Below, in pieces: positions 23,823 through 32,252 of a stretch of DNA of 38,237 nt. Position 1 is the stretch's first letter. Every line of letters starts with the position of its first letter. The stretch comes from Singulisphaera sp. GP187. GTDB taxonomy: Bacteria > Planctomycetota > Planctomycetia > Gemmatales > Gemmataceae. The position numbers were made by a program, and so were the translations under genes. The notes beneath the pieces were generated by a model. It ran no database searches and was not told the DNA's origin. It was given only the letters and a program-made list of their open reading frames with translations. The stretch spans positions 1 to 38,237 of the forward strand of contig CAMAUE010000039.1 of NCBI GenBank assembly GCA_945861245.1, in the 5' to 3' direction.

Positions 23823-26150
23823 TCAATTCCGCGTGATCGTTTCGTGCAAATTCAAAATCACGCGCGTCACCGAGGTCCACGCCGCCAGTTCGGCGTTGGC
23901 CAGTTCCTTCGCCGCCGGCGTGTAGCCGATGCCAAGCAATGCTTGCGTGTCCTTGACGTTGGCGTCGAAGTGCTTGCGATGCTGCTCGTACAAATCGGAC
24001 AACACCTTCACCTCGCCGGCGTTTGCTTGCCGTTGCAATGCGATCTGGAAGGCGATCTGAATGCGTTCCGTCGTGTTCTTGCGTGATCGCACGACGCGCT
24101 CGGCGAAGACGCGCGAAGCTTCCACGTAGGTCGGGTCGTTGAGCAGCACGAGCGCTTGTTGCGGCGTGTTGCTGCGCGGGCGTTCGACGGTGCATTCTTC
24201 GCGAGTCGAAGCGTCGAAAGCGAGCAGACTCGGTTGCAGGAATGTTCGCTGCCAAAACGTGTACAGCCCACGGCGATACTGGCTCTCGCCCTTGTCGTTC
24301 GCCCATTCGCGTGTCGGGAAATTGAGATAGCGCCAGTATCCCGCAGGCTGGTAGGGCTTCACGCTAGGCCCGCCGACCTTGCCAACAAGCAGGCCGCTGA
24401 TGGCGAGGGCGTTATCGCGCACGAACTCGGCCTCGACGCGGAATCGGCCCTGGCGGGCGAGCAACTGGTTGTAAGGATCGCGCTGGCGGAGTTCCGGCGT
24501 GCCTTTCGACGATTGCCGATAGGTCGCGGAGGTGACGATCTGTCGGATGGCCCGCTGAATGTCGCCGCCGTTGGTGTCGAAATCGAGCGCGAGCCAATCG
24601 AGCAACTCGGGATGCGTTGGCCAGGTGCCGAGAGCGCCGAAATCGTCAGCGGTCTTGACGATGCCCTGGCCGAGGTAGAGCATCCAAAGCCGATTGACGA
24701 AGACACGCGAGGCCAGCGGATTTTCAGGTGAAACGAGCCAATTGGCGAGATCGAGTCGGCTGGCACGCTTTTTCTCCTTGTCCACTTTCATCGCATGTAG
24801 TGCAACGGGAACCGCCGGCGCGACGATCTCGCCCTTGTCGTCCAGCCAATTGCCCCGGGGCAGCACACGAACCATGCGTGGGGCGACCGATGTTGTGATG
24901 AGCGTTGCAGGCATCGATTTCTGCACGGCGGCTTTTTGCTTCTGCATCTGCGCGAGTTTGGCCTGTGCCGCTTTCACTTCTTCTTTGGGCAGGGCGGCGA
25001 TCTTCTTCATGAACTCCGCGATTTCTTCGTCGAGCTTCTTGATTTTTTCCTTTTGCATAGGCGTCAGGATCGGTGTCTCTGCCTGCTGGCCGACTGCGGT
25101 CTCCTGAACATCGGCAAAGAACGACGCCAGCTGATAGAACTCCTTCATCGTGAACGGGTCGTACTTGTGATCGTGGCATTCCGTGCAGCCGAGCGTCATG
25201 CCAAGCCAGGCGGTCGAGAAATTCCGCACGCGGTCGGCTGCGTATTTCGCGGTGTACTCCTTCGGTTGCGAACCACCTTCTTGCGTCGTTTGCAACAAAC
25301 GGTTGTGTCCTGACGCGATTTTTTGCTCGTTTGTCGCGTTCGGCAACAGGTCGCCTGCCAGCTGCTCGACGGCGAATTCGCGAAATGGTTTGTTCGTGTT
25401 GAACGCATCGATCACCCAATCACGGTACATCCAAACATCGCGGTTGTTATCGCTGTGGTAGCCGGCGGTGTCGGCATAACGCACGACATCCAACCAATGC
25501 ACTGCCATGCGTTCGCCGAAATGTTTTGACTTGAGCAGGCGATCGACGACCTTGTCGTAAGCGTTCGGGTTGGTGTCCGCGATGAATGCCTCGACCTCCT
25601 CCGGCGTCGGCGGCAGGCCGACGAGGTCGAACGATAGTCGACGAATCAGCGTGCGTTTGTCCGCTTCCGGTGCCGGCGCGACGCCTTCCTTCACAAGGCG
25701 AGCGAGCACGAAACGGTCGATGTCGTTGCGCACCCAGTCGCCATTTTTGATCTTGGGCAGGTCGTGTTTCCTGGGCGTGATCAGCGACCAGTGCGACTCG
25801 TACTTTGCCCCCTGTTCGATCCAGTCGTGGATGAGTTGGATTTCCGCTTTCGTCAATTGCTTCTTCGATTTCGGCGGCATCTTCTTCTGCGGATCATCGG
25901 TGACGAGCCGGGTGAACATCTCGCTGACGAGCGGCTCTCCCTTGGTGAGGACTTTAGCATGGGTGTCCTTCTCATCGTCGAGCCGAAGCTTCGCCTTGCG
26001 CAGGTTGTTGTCCGGCCCGTGGCAGACGAAGCAATGATTCGACAGGATCGGCCGAATGTCGCGATTGAACTCGATCTTGCGAGCCTCCTGCCCATTGGCG
26101 GCAGATGCAACGACGAACACGGCGGCGAAAACGTGGAGCAAACGAATCAT
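23823..26150 (-). CDS. Secreted cytochrome-c domain / DUF1549 / DUF1553 protein
   Basis: 775 residues, a family found almost only in Planctomycetota and relatives. The N-terminal signal peptide is about 1-20 (MIRLLHVFAAVFVVASAANG). The planctomycete cytochrome C domain follows, with heme motif CFVCH (40-44) and MPPKSKKQLTKAEIQLIHDWIEQG. DUF1549 (about 140-345) contains FDLVGLPPTPEEVEAF, HWLDVVRYADTAGYHSDN and a second CTECH (322-326) in GCTECHDHKYDPF. A charged coiled-coil insert (about 355-405) separates it from DUF1553 (about 450-730), with NRLWMLYLGQGIVKTADDFG. Acts outside the cytoplasmic membrane; biochemical role unproven. It has its own promoter at 26194-26222. Odd: these genes are often followed by a DUF1501 gene, which is absent here. 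Confidence 0.92.
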   Translation of the reverse strand: MIRLLHVFAAVFVVASAANGQEARKIEFNRDIRPILSNHCFVCHGPDNNLRKAKLRLDDEKDTHAKVLTKGEPLVSEMFTRLVTDDPQKKMPPKSKKQLTKAEIQLIHDWIEQGAKYESHWSLITPRKHDLPKIKNGDWVRNDIDRFVLARLVKEGVAPAPEADKRTLIRRLSFDLVGLPPTPEEVEAFIADTNPNAYDKVVDRLLKSKHFGERMAVHWLDVVRYADTAGYHSDNNRDVWMYRDWVIDAFNTNKPFREFAVEQLAGDLLPNATNEQKIASGHNRLLQTTQEGGSQPKEYTAKYAADRVRNFSTAWLGMTLGCTECHDHKYDPFTMKEFYQLASFFADVQETAVGQQAETPILTPMQKEKIKKLDEEIAEFMKKIAALPKEEVKAAQAKLAQMQKQKAAVQKSMPATLITTSVAPRMVRVLPRGNWLDDKGEIVAPAVPVALHAMKVDKEKKRASRLDLANWLVSPENPLASRVFVNRLWMLYLGQGIVKTADDFGALGTWPTHPELLDWLALDFDTNGGDIQRAIRQIVTSATYRQSSKGTPELRQRDPYNQLLARQGRFRVEAEFVRDNALAISGLLVGKVGGPSVKPYQPAGYWRYLNFPTREWANDKGESQYRRGLYTFWQRTFLQPSLLAFDASTREECTVERPRSNTPQQALVLLNDPTYVEASRVFAERVVRSRKNTTERIQIAFQIALQRQANAGEVKVLSDLYEQHRKHFDANVKDTQALLGIGYTPAAKELANAELAAWTSVTRVILNLHETITRN

Positions 26151-26193
26151 GGCGCGTATCCCCCCAATTCCAGTGCGTGATGGATGCTTTGTT

Positions 26194-26222
26194 ATTTTAC
26201 CGAATTAGCCCCGTTCGCTCAA
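26194..26222 (-). promoter_or_regulatory. Probable promoter of the cytochrome/DUF1549 gene
   Basis: Minus strand: TTGAGC (26222-26217), a 17-base spacer, TAAAAT (26199-26194). The transcript would have a leader of about 37 bases with a G-rich stretch before the ATG at 26150. Confidence 0.55.
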
Positions 26223-26268
26223 GCGTGAGTCGGCATTGACTTGAACAGCGGAGTTTTGGCAAGTTAAC

Positions 26269-26356
26269 GTTTAGCCGCTCGCCTTTGGCGAGCGCGGCGA
26301 TGTGCGTAGCGTCGTTATACGCCACACCTGCGCTCGCCAAAGGCGAGCGGCTAAAC
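26269..26356. repeat. Type A palindrome between divergent genes
   Basis: Arms 26269-26295 and 26330-26356, perfect 27 bp, 34-base loop. It lies between two divergent start sites, 18 bases before the glycosyltransferase ATG, so it cannot be a terminator of either neighbour. Confidence 0.95.
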
Positions 26357-26373
26357 AGAATTGGATTGTCGAA

Positions 26374-27939
26374 ATGCACACCACCAACGCGCCAAACCGA
26401 ATCGAATTCGACGCACCCGCATCGGCCAGGTTTACCCGCGTCGAAACGCCAACGCACCTCATCGGTTGGCTGCCGTGGATTTGGACGCACGTCCTATTTG
26501 GCGGCAGTGCCGCGGAGCCGACGCGATTCGATGTTCGCTCGTTTAGTTGGTTATTCGTGCTGTCCGGGTTGTTGCTCTATCCGTGCCTGGCGTTTCATTT
26601 GTTCGAGCCAGACGAAGGCCGTTATGCCCAAATTCCGCGTGAAATGCTGCTCGCCAACGAGTGGATCGTGCCGACGTTGCAAGGCGAGCCGTACCTCGAC
26701 AAGCCGCCATTGTTTTATTGGAGCGTGATGCTTGCCTACTCGCTTTTCGGCTGCAAGATTTGGGTCGCTCGTCTTGTTCCCGCGCTGGTGATGCAGGCAA
26801 CCGTGCTGGCGAGCTACGCCCTCGGCCGACAGTTGGTCGGTGAACGCTCGGCATTCTGGGGTTCGCTGTTGCTAACGGTGTCGCCGTTCTTTCTCGGCGT
26901 CGGCCGTCTGCTCGTGCTCGACGGCATGTTGACGCTGTGGATTGTGCTTGCGGGTATCCTCGCATACATGGCCCAGCGCGAGGCGAAATTGCATTGGACC
27001 CTGTGGCTCGCCTCAGCGCTGATGTGCGGACTCGGCGTATTGACGAAAGGCCCCGTCGCGATCTTATTGGTCGTGCCGCCGCTGGTCGTGCATCGCTGGT
27101 TGGCGGGGGAGTCATCGCGCATCGGAATTGTCGGTTGGTGCGTCTATTTGGCGACGACGCTCGCGGTCAGCTTGCCGTGGTATGTTGCGGTCTGTTTGGC
27201 GAGACCGGAGTTCGTGCGATACTTTTTGTTGAAGCACAACGTGCAGCGATTCGTGGAGCCGTTCGACCACGTGCGGCCGGTTTGGTTCTTTGTGCCGATC
27301 GTCGCCCTGGCGATCTTGCCTGTGCTGCTGTTCGCGAAACCGGTGGCGAGGTTCTTCGGTTCGACGAACGCGGCGGAGACAAACGCCCGATGTCCCGCGA
27401 TGGGCTACCTGCTGCTTGCCTCGTTCTGGTGCGTGGCGTTCTTTTCGCTCGCTGGCAGCAAGCTGCCGACGTACATCCTGCCGGCGATTCCGCCGTTGTG
27501 CCTAACGCTGGGCTGTTTCATCGCACGCATCGGTTGGCATCGTTCGCGCACGCTGATCGACGTGTTCGCGGCGTTCTGGCTTGTGTCGGCTGGCATGCAC
27601 TGGCTCGTCGTGCCGATCTACGCCGCCGATCGCGCGCCGATGCGCAACACCGCGGAGATGCGCGCTCGATGCAGCGATCCGAGCGTGCCGGTTTATTGCT
27701 TCCCGCGCAATATCGATTCGGTGGCGTTCGGTGTAGAGCGCAGCGACCTTCGCACGTTTCGCAGCAAGGATGTGGCCAAGCTAATCGTCGAACTCGAGAA
27801 GTATCCGCGCAGCGTCGTGCTGTTTGGCCATCGCAGTTCGCCGGAGTTGTTGCTGCATCATTTGCCTTCGACTTTGCGTATGATTGAGCGCAGTCCTATG
27901 GGATTGTGCGAGGTGGCGACGGTAGTGCGCGTCGAGTGA
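26374..27939 (+). CDS. ArnT/PMT-type integral membrane glycosyltransferase
   Basis: 521 residues, about ten or more hydrophobic helices. The first periplasmic loop carries the family signature FEPDEGRYAQIPREML (77-92), with the catalytic-type acidic residues E78 and D80, then WIVPTLQGEPYLDKPPLFYW (97-116), matching ArnT-like lipid-linked sugar transferases (GT83/PMT_2). A later GVLTKGPVAILLVVPPLV stretch and the LPWY loop are also typical. It uses polyprenyl-phosphate sugars on the outer side of the membrane; acceptor unknown. Start choice: the ATG at 26374. The frame is open 24 codons further but those codons read through the right arm of a type A palindrome. The ribosome site is weak. Confidence 0.88.
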   Translation: MHTTNAPNRIEFDAPASARFTRVETPTHLIGWLPWIWTHVLFGGSAAEPTRFDVRSFSWLFVLSGLLLYPCLAFHLFEPDEGRYAQIPREMLLANEWIVPTLQGEPYLDKPPLFYWSVMLAYSLFGCKIWVARLVPALVMQATVLASYALGRQLVGERSAFWGSLLLTVSPFFLGVGRLLVLDGMLTLWIVLAGILAYMAQREAKLHWTLWLASALMCGLGVLTKGPVAILLVVPPLVVHRWLAGESSRIGIVGWCVYLATTLAVSLPWYVAVCLARPEFVRYFLLKHNVQRFVEPFDHVRPVWFFVPIVALAILPVLLFAKPVARFFGSTNAAETNARCPAMGYLLLASFWCVAFFSLAGSKLPTYILPAIPPLCLTLGCFIARIGWHRSRTLIDVFAAFWLVSAGMHWLVVPIYAADRAPMRNTAEMRARCSDPSVPVYCFPRNIDSVAFGVERSDLRTFRSKDVAKLIVELEKYPRSVVLFGHRSSPELLLHHLPSTLRMIERSPMGLCEVATVVRVE

Positions 27940-27976
27940 TTTTCGGTTGTGGTTTAATTCGTTCGCATGACGTGAA

Positions 27977-27998
27977 GCGAGCGCTAAGCCGCAAGCGG
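27977..27998. repeat. Right half of a type B palindrome
   Basis: GCGAGCGCTAAGCCGCAAGC(GG) is an intact type B right arm. The expected left arm at about 27948-27967 is eroded (only scattered matches, ending GTTCGC). Between the convergent glycosyltransferase and GspF-like genes. Confidence 0.7.
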
Positions 27999-28010
27999 CA
28001 ATTAAAATAG

Positions 28011-29033
28011 TTACCCGCCCAGGGCAGCGAGATACACGCTCGCCAGGCGGAAGATTGCCCAGATGATGAAGCCCGCCACGCCCAGCCAGACCGCGCCGCC
28101 AGCGGCGCCGGTGAGCGTCGTCATCCGGCGTGTCGCTTCCTCCTGCCAATATTTCATCTGATGCTGCATCATTTCCGGTACGCGCCCAGCCTCCTCGGCG
28201 CTGGCGACGATTTCCAGAAAGTCGTCGGCGAACAGTTCCGTTGCCTTGATCGTTCGCCGAAGCGATTTGCCCGATTTGACGGCAACGACCGCTTCGTCCG
28301 CCCGGCTCGCAAAGTGGGCATTGCCAGTTGCTTCGAGACTAAGCTCTAATGATTGGGCGATCGGCAACCCCGAATCGAGCGTCAATCGTAGCGAGAGCGT
28401 GAACCGCGCCATGGCGATTGCATAGACACATGTGCCCACGATCGGCACGCGAAGCAGTAAGCGATGGGCCCAGGCGGCCTGCCTACCGAGGCTGGAAATG
28501 ATGTAATAGAAAGTCGCTGCCGTTAGCAGCGTGCCGACGACTGTACTCAGGAACGTCAACGCGCCCGGCCCACCGGACAAGCCAAAGAATGTCAGCATCG
28601 GCGGCTTGCCGGGCGGCGGCGGGATCAGGCCGAGGATGAAGATCACGCCTGCGATGATGAACACAGCCGCGACAAATTGCACGATCGGCAAGAACGTCTG
28701 GCTCCGGAACTGCCGACGCAATTGCAGTTCAAGTTGGCAGTATTTCTCGAGTTCGCTAAAGACTTCCGCGAGATGTCCTGTCGATTCGCCGACCCGACAC
28801 ATCGACAAAAACAATGGCGGAAATGCATGCTGCTCACTGTCGAGAGCATCAATGAAGCTGCTGCCGTTGCGCAGCCTCGCCGCCACGCGCGCCGCCAGCG
28901 CCCGCAGCGAACGTCGGCCTCGCTCGCCTTGCTGTTGCATTACGCGATGAATCGTCAGCCCTGCGCTGAGATTGTGATGCAGAAGCCGGCACAAGTCCGC
29001 GAGGTCGGCCAGTGGTATGCGTTGTGAGAACAT
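28011..29033 (-). CDS. Type II secretion/type IV pilus inner-membrane platform protein (GspF/PilC family)
   Basis: 340 residues. Two T2SF domains (about 10-135 and 205-335) and three transmembrane segments (about 115-137, 158-180, 309-336), the standard GspF/PilC topology. Repeated family motifs are visible: FPPLFLSMCRVGESTGHLAEVF (first domain) and FADDFLEIVASAEEAGRVPEMM (second). GspF/PilC proteins form the membrane platform for pseudopilus or pilus assembly. No other secretion genes are nearby, so it stands apart from its system. Start choice: the ATG at 29033, which lies 5-6 bases from a -10-like element; an ATG at 29057 would overlap the divergent gene's start. It is shorter than typical PilC (about 400 residues). 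Confidence 0.87.
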   Translation of the reverse strand: MFSQRIPLADLADLCRLLHHNLSAGLTIHRVMQQQGERGRRSLRALAARVAARLRNGSSFIDALDSEQHAFPPLFLSMCRVGESTGHLAEVFSELEKYCQLELQLRRQFRSQTFLPIVQFVAAVFIIAGVIFILGLIPPPPGKPPMLTFFGLSGGPGALTFLSTVVGTLLTAATFYYIISSLGRQAAWAHRLLLRVPIVGTCVYAIAMARFTLSLRLTLDSGLPIAQSLELSLEATGNAHFASRADEAVVAVKSGKSLRRTIKATELFADDFLEIVASAEEAGRVPEMMQHQMKYWQEEATRRMTTLTGAAGGAVWLGVAGFIIWAIFRLASVYLAALGG

Positions 29034-29037
29034 CAAG

Positions 29038-29044
29038 TATAATA
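29038..29044. promoter_or_regulatory. Shared bidirectional -10 element, probably two leaderless starts
   Basis: Plus strand TATAAT (29038-29043), six bases before the DUF309 ATG at 29050. Minus strand TATTAT (29044-29039), five bases before the GspF-like ATG at 29033. The two start codons are only 16 bases apart and no ribosome site fits either way. No good -35 is seen. Confidence 0.5.
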
Positions 29045-29049
29045 TTGCC

Positions 29050-29490
29050 ATGAACACCGATGAAGTGCAATACGATCCTCGCTATTTAGCGGGAATCGTG
29101 CTTTTTAATCGCGGCGACTTCTTTGAAGCCCACGAAGTTTGGGAATCGCTTTGGATGGAAACTTTTGACGCCGACAAGCAATTTTACCAGGGCCTCATCC
29201 AGGCTGCGGTGGGTTTGTGTCATTTTTGCAACGGCAACGTGCGCGGCGCCGCCAAGCTATATCGTTCCAGCTACGACTACATGAAGCGCTACGGCGACCG
29301 CCACCTTGGCCTCGACAACGCGGCCTTTTGGAGCGAGATGAACGCCTGCTTCGCCGAGTTGGCCGCGCTGCCGGAACCGTCTCGATCCATCGTCATCCGC
29401 GAGGAACTGATCCCCACGATGGCACTCGATCCGACGCCCGAAGCGTGGCCTGACCCGGCGGCGTTTTTGGAGTCAGAAAGTAGCGATTGA
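29050..29490 (+). CDS. DUF309 domain protein
   Basis: 146 residues, all-helical. It carries the DUF309 signature: FNRGDFFEAHEVWESLWMET (about 18-37) followed by FYQGLIQAAVGLCHFCNGN (about 43-61) and GAAKLYRSSYDYM. Function of the family is unknown; the H-E-x-W-E motif is its invariant part. Predicted cytoplasmic. The ATG at 29050 has no ribosome site but sits six bases after a TATAAT, so a leaderless mRNA is likely. The 3' end overlaps a 14-bp tandem duplication (29479-29506) that includes the stop codon. It diverges from the GspF-like gene and is followed 111 bases later by a DAHP synthase. Confidence 0.88.
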   Translation: MNTDEVQYDPRYLAGIVLFNRGDFFEAHEVWESLWMETFDADKQFYQGLIQAAVGLCHFCNGNVRGAAKLYRSSYDYMKRYGDRHLGLDNAAFWSEMNACFAELAALPEPSRSIVIREELIPTMALDPTPEAWPDPAAFLESESSD

Positions 29491-29506
29491 CGAGTAGCGA
29501 ATGACG
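29479..29506. repeat. 14-bp tandem duplication over the DUF309 stop
   Basis: AGTAGCGATTGACG followed directly by AGTAGCGAATGACG (one mismatch). The first copy contains the TGA stop. Two seven-base halves (AGTAGCG, A-TGACG) hint at the same 7-bp periodicity seen at 29526-29552. Confidence 0.7.
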
Positions 29507-29525
29507 GAAGACCGATACATCTAGG

Positions 29526-29552
29526 CACTAACCACTAGCCACTAGCCACTTA
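29526..29552. repeat. 7-bp tandem repeat
   Basis: CACTAAC, CACTAGC, CACTAGC, CACTTA: nearly four units of seven bases in the gap before the DAHP synthase gene. The same period occurs at 32251-32363. Confidence 0.75.
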
Positions 29553-29601
29553 TCTCGTATCACTCCAAATGCACCCGAAATTCAAACCTTGGACCCTTCC
29601 T

Positions 29602-30615
29602 ATGATTATTGTCTTGAAACCCGGAAGCACCCCTGCCGAGATCGATCACGTTATCGAACGGATTCGCGAACTCGGCCTGAAGCCGCACGTATCCGCCGGC
29701 GAGCATCGGACCATCATCGGCGTCATCGGCGATGAAAACAAGCTCCAGGCTCAACCGCTGCAGGCGATTCCTGGCGTCGAGCAAGTGATTCCGATCATGA
29801 AGCCGTTTAAGCTTGCGAGCCGAGAGTTTACGAAAAAGGACACAATCGTAAACGTCGGCAAAGTCAAGATCGGCGGCGGGCATCTTGCCATGATCGCCGG
29901 GCCTTGTGCGATCGAGAGCTTGGCCGTGCTCGACGAAATCGCGGGGCCGGTCAAGAAGGCCGGCGCGAACATCCTTCGCGGCGGCGCCTTCAAACCGCGC
30001 ACCAGTCCGTACAGCTTCCAGGGCCTTGGCGAGGAAGGTCTAAAGATTCTGCGCGACATTGGCCAAAAGTACGACATGCCAGTCGTCACCGAAGTCATGG
30101 ACCCGCGGCAGATTCCGCTCATCGAAAAATATGCCGACATGTTCCAGATCGGCGCTCGCAATATGCAGAATTTCGACCTGCTCAAAGAGATCGGCCAAAC
30201 GCAAAAGCCGGTGCTGATGAAACGCGGCATGAGTGCGACGGTGAAGGACCTTCTCATGTCCGCGGAGTATGTGTTGGCGGAAGGCAATCCGAATGTCGTG
30301 CTATGCGAGCGCGGCGTGCGATCGTTTGAGGATTCGACACGGAACATGCTTGACATGAGTGCCGTGCCGAACGTGAAGGGGCAAAGCCATCTGCCGATCA
30401 TCGTTGATCCCAGCCACGCGACCGGGCGGCCCGATTTGATCCCGCCGATGGCGTTGGCCTCGGTCGCTGCTGGCGCGGACGGCGTGCACATCGAAGTGCA
30501 TAGCTGCCCCGAAAAGGCGTGGTCCGACGGTCCACAAGCGCTGCTGCCGGCGCGGTACGCATCGTTGATGGAACAGATTCGCAAGCTGGCGGATTTGATG
30601 GGGAAGACGTATTGA
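29602..30615 (+). CDS. aroF: 3-deoxy-7-phosphoheptulonate (DAHP) synthase, type I-beta
   Basis: First step of the shikimate pathway: phosphoenolpyruvate plus erythrose-4-phosphate. 337 residues. An N-terminal ferredoxin-like regulatory domain (about 1-70, [20 protein letters not shown]) is followed by the KDPG-aldolase-like barrel, the layout of feedback-regulated Thermotoga-type enzymes. Seen: [62 protein letters not shown] and [10 protein letters not shown], which carry the substrate and metal ligands. Start choice: the ATG at 29602; the frame is open eleven codons upstream but MIIVLKPG is the usual family start. The ribosome site is weak (GGA). Confidence 0.95.
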   Translation: MIIVLKPGSTPAEIDHVIERIRELGLKPHVSAGEHRTIIGVIGDENKLQAQPLQAIPGVEQVIPIMKPFKLASREFTKKDTIVNVGKVKIGGGHLAMIAGPCAIESLAVLDEIAGPVKKAGANILRGGAFKPRTSPYSFQGLGEEGLKILRDIGQKYDMPVVTEVMDPRQIPLIEKYADMFQIGARNMQNFDLLKEIGQTQKPVLMKRGMSATVKDLLMSAEYVLAEGNPNVVLCERGVRSFEDSTRNMLDMSAVPNVKGQSHLPIIVDPSHATGRPDLIPPMALASVAAGADGVHIEVHSCPEKAWSDGPQALLPARYASLMEQIRKLADLMGKTY

Positions 30616-30621
30616 TCGATT

Positions 30622-30687
30622 GTTTAGCCGCGACGCGCAGCGGAGCGCGAACATCATCCCTCGCTCCGCTGCGCGTCGCGGCTAAAC
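30622..30687. repeat. Type D intergenic palindrome
   Basis: Arms 30622-30647 and 30662-30687, perfect 26 bp, 14-base loop. The outer ten bases (GTTTAGCCGC) are the same as type A but the inner part (GACGCGCAGCGGAGCG) is different. It lies between aroF and ung, 19 bases before the ung ATG. Confidence 0.95.
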
Positions 30688-30705
30688 GGAAACGCAGAGA
30701 ACGCC

Positions 30706-31389
30706 ATGCAACTCCCGCCTACCTGGGCCTCGATACTCGCCGACGAACTCGCCAAATCTTATTTCCGCGACCTGGAAGTATTCCTAATCGATCAACGGGC
30801 GGCCCATCAGGTCTTCCCATCTGAGGAAAACGTATTCGCCGCCTTGCGTCACACGCCATTCGATGCCGTGCGCGTCGTCATCCTGGGCCAGGACCCGTAT
30901 CACGATGTCGGGCAGGCGCATGGCCTGGCATTCTCGGTGCAACCAGGCGTCGCCATTCCGGCGTCATTGCAAAACATTTTCAAGGAATTGCGTGATGACA
31001 TCGGCGTCACGCCGCCGAGCCACGGCTGCCTCACCGCGTGGGCCAAGCAAGGCGTGCTCCTACTCAACACTGTACTTACGGTGCGTGCCCATGAGGCGAA
31101 CTCGCATCGCGGCAAAGGTTGGGAGACGTTCACCGACGCCATCATTCAACAGCTAAGTAATCGTTCGCATAAGACAATATTCGTGCTATGGGGCAAGCCG
31201 GCGCAGACGAAGAAGAAGCTCATCGACCGCGCGCGCCATACGATAATCGAGTCGGCCCATCCGTCTCCGTTATCCGCGCGGACGGGGTTTTTCGGGAGCA
31301 AGCCGTTCTCGCGCATCAACGTTGCATTGCGTGAAATGGGCACAGCGGAAATCGATTGGGCGATTTCCGATCCGCCGTCGGATTCATAA
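30706..31389 (+). CDS. ung: Uracil-DNA glycosylase, family 1
   Basis: Removes uracil from DNA at the start of base excision repair. 227 residues, the usual length. Seen: the water-activating motif GQDPYHDVGQAHGLAFS with Asp63, LLLNTVLTVRAHEANSH (uracil-binding Asn121), FVLWGKPAQTKK, and the DNA-intercalation loop HPSPLSA with His185. All catalytic residues of family 1 are kept. It starts at the ATG at 30706, a short distance after a type D palindrome, with CAGAGAAC as a weak ribosome site. Confidence 0.97.
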   Translation: MQLPPTWASILADELAKSYFRDLEVFLIDQRAAHQVFPSEENVFAALRHTPFDAVRVVILGQDPYHDVGQAHGLAFSVQPGVAIPASLQNIFKELRDDIGVTPPSHGCLTAWAKQGVLLLNTVLTVRAHEANSHRGKGWETFTDAIIQQLSNRSHKTIFVLWGKPAQTKKKLIDRARHTIIESAHPSPLSARTGFFGSKPFSRINVALREMGTAEIDWAISDPPSDS

Positions 31390-31395
31390 GTTTTT

Positions 31396-31483
31396 GTTTA
31401 GCCGCTCGCCTTTGGCGAGCGCGAACTTGGCCCATTAATTGGAACATCACGCGTCCGCGCTCGCCAAAGGCGAGCGGCTAAAC
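31396..31483. repeat. Type A intergenic palindrome
   Basis: Arms 31396-31423 and 31456-31483, perfect 28 bp, 32-base loop. It begins seven bases after the ung stop and ends immediately before the tpiA ribosome site. Confidence 0.95.
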
Positions 31484-31496
31484 CTAAGGAAATCGC

Positions 31497-32252
31497 ATGC
31501 GAAAGAAATTCATCGCCGGCAACTGGAAAATGAACACCGCGAGCATCACCGGCGAACTGCTGGCGGCGGGCATCGTCAAAGGTCTCGCCGGCGACACGCG
31601 CGTCACCGTGGCCGTCTGTCCGCCGTTTCCGTTTCTGTCGCGCATCGGCCAGGCGGTGCACGGTACGCCCGTCGCGCTCGGTGCGCAGAACTGCTATCCG
31701 AAGAACGACGGCGCCTTCACCGGCGAGGTGAGTCCGACAATGCTCGTCGATATCGGCTGCCAGTACGTTATCGTCGGCCACAGCGAACGGCGCCAGATAT
31801 TCAAGGAGTCCGATGCCTTCATCAACGAGAAAACGCATGCCGCGCTCAAAGCGGGTTTGAAAGTGATCCTGTGCATCGGCGAGACGCTCGACGAGCGCAA
31901 AGCAAACCGGACCGAAGCCGTACTCGACACCCAGCTCACAGGCTCGCTGGCGAACATCACGGCGGATTTGCTCGCGAAGATCGTCATCGCCTACGAGCCG
32001 GTCTGGGCGATCGGCACCGGCTTGAACGCCACGCCGCAACAGGCCCAGGACGCTCATGCGTTCGTCCGCCAGCGTATCGGCCAACTTTGCACCAAAGCCG
32101 CAGCCGATGCCCTCGTTATTCAGTACGGCGGCAGCGTCAAACCGGACAACGCCGCGACGCTGTTGTCCCAACCCGATGTCGATGGCGCCCTCGTCGGCGG
32201 TGCGAGTCTCAAGGTCGAGGACTTTCTTGGCATTATTCGCGCTGCGCGGTAG
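31497..32252 (+). CDS. tpiA: Triosephosphate isomerase
   Basis: Interconverts dihydroxyacetone phosphate and glyceraldehyde-3-phosphate. 251 residues, the normal size. Seen: AGNWKMN with Lys11, the electrophilic His95 in VGHSERR, the catalytic Glu166 in AYEPVWAIGTG (with the flexible loop), and the phosphate-binding IQYGGSVKPDN and VGGASL. All catalytic residues are present. The ATG at 31497 has AAGGA eight bases upstream, directly after the right arm of a type A palindrome. The 3' end runs into a 7-bp tandem repeat (from 32251). Confidence 0.98.
   Translation: MRKKFIAGNWKMNTASITGELLAAGIVKGLAGDTRVTVAVCPPFPFLSRIGQAVHGTPVALGAQNCYPKNDGAFTGEVSPTMLVDIGCQYVIVGHSERRQIFKESDAFINEKTHAALKAGLKVILCIGETLDERKANRTEAVLDTQLTGSLANITADLLAKIVIAYEPVWAIGTGLNATPQQAQDAHAFVRQRIGQLCTKAAADALVIQYGGSVKPDNAATLLSQPDVDGALVGGASLKVEDFLGIIRAAR

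Noticed and set aside
26236..26268. TTGACT at 26236-26241 as a -35 for the glycosyltransferase gene
   Set aside because: No acceptable -10 hexamer at 15-19 bases; the next AT-rich stretch is too far and merges into the palindrome.
26937..27887. A long alternative plus-strand frame inside the glycosyltransferase gene
   Set aside because: Arg/Ala-rich shadow frame of a membrane protein with clear ArnT motifs in the other frame; GC-rich coding DNA gives many such frames.
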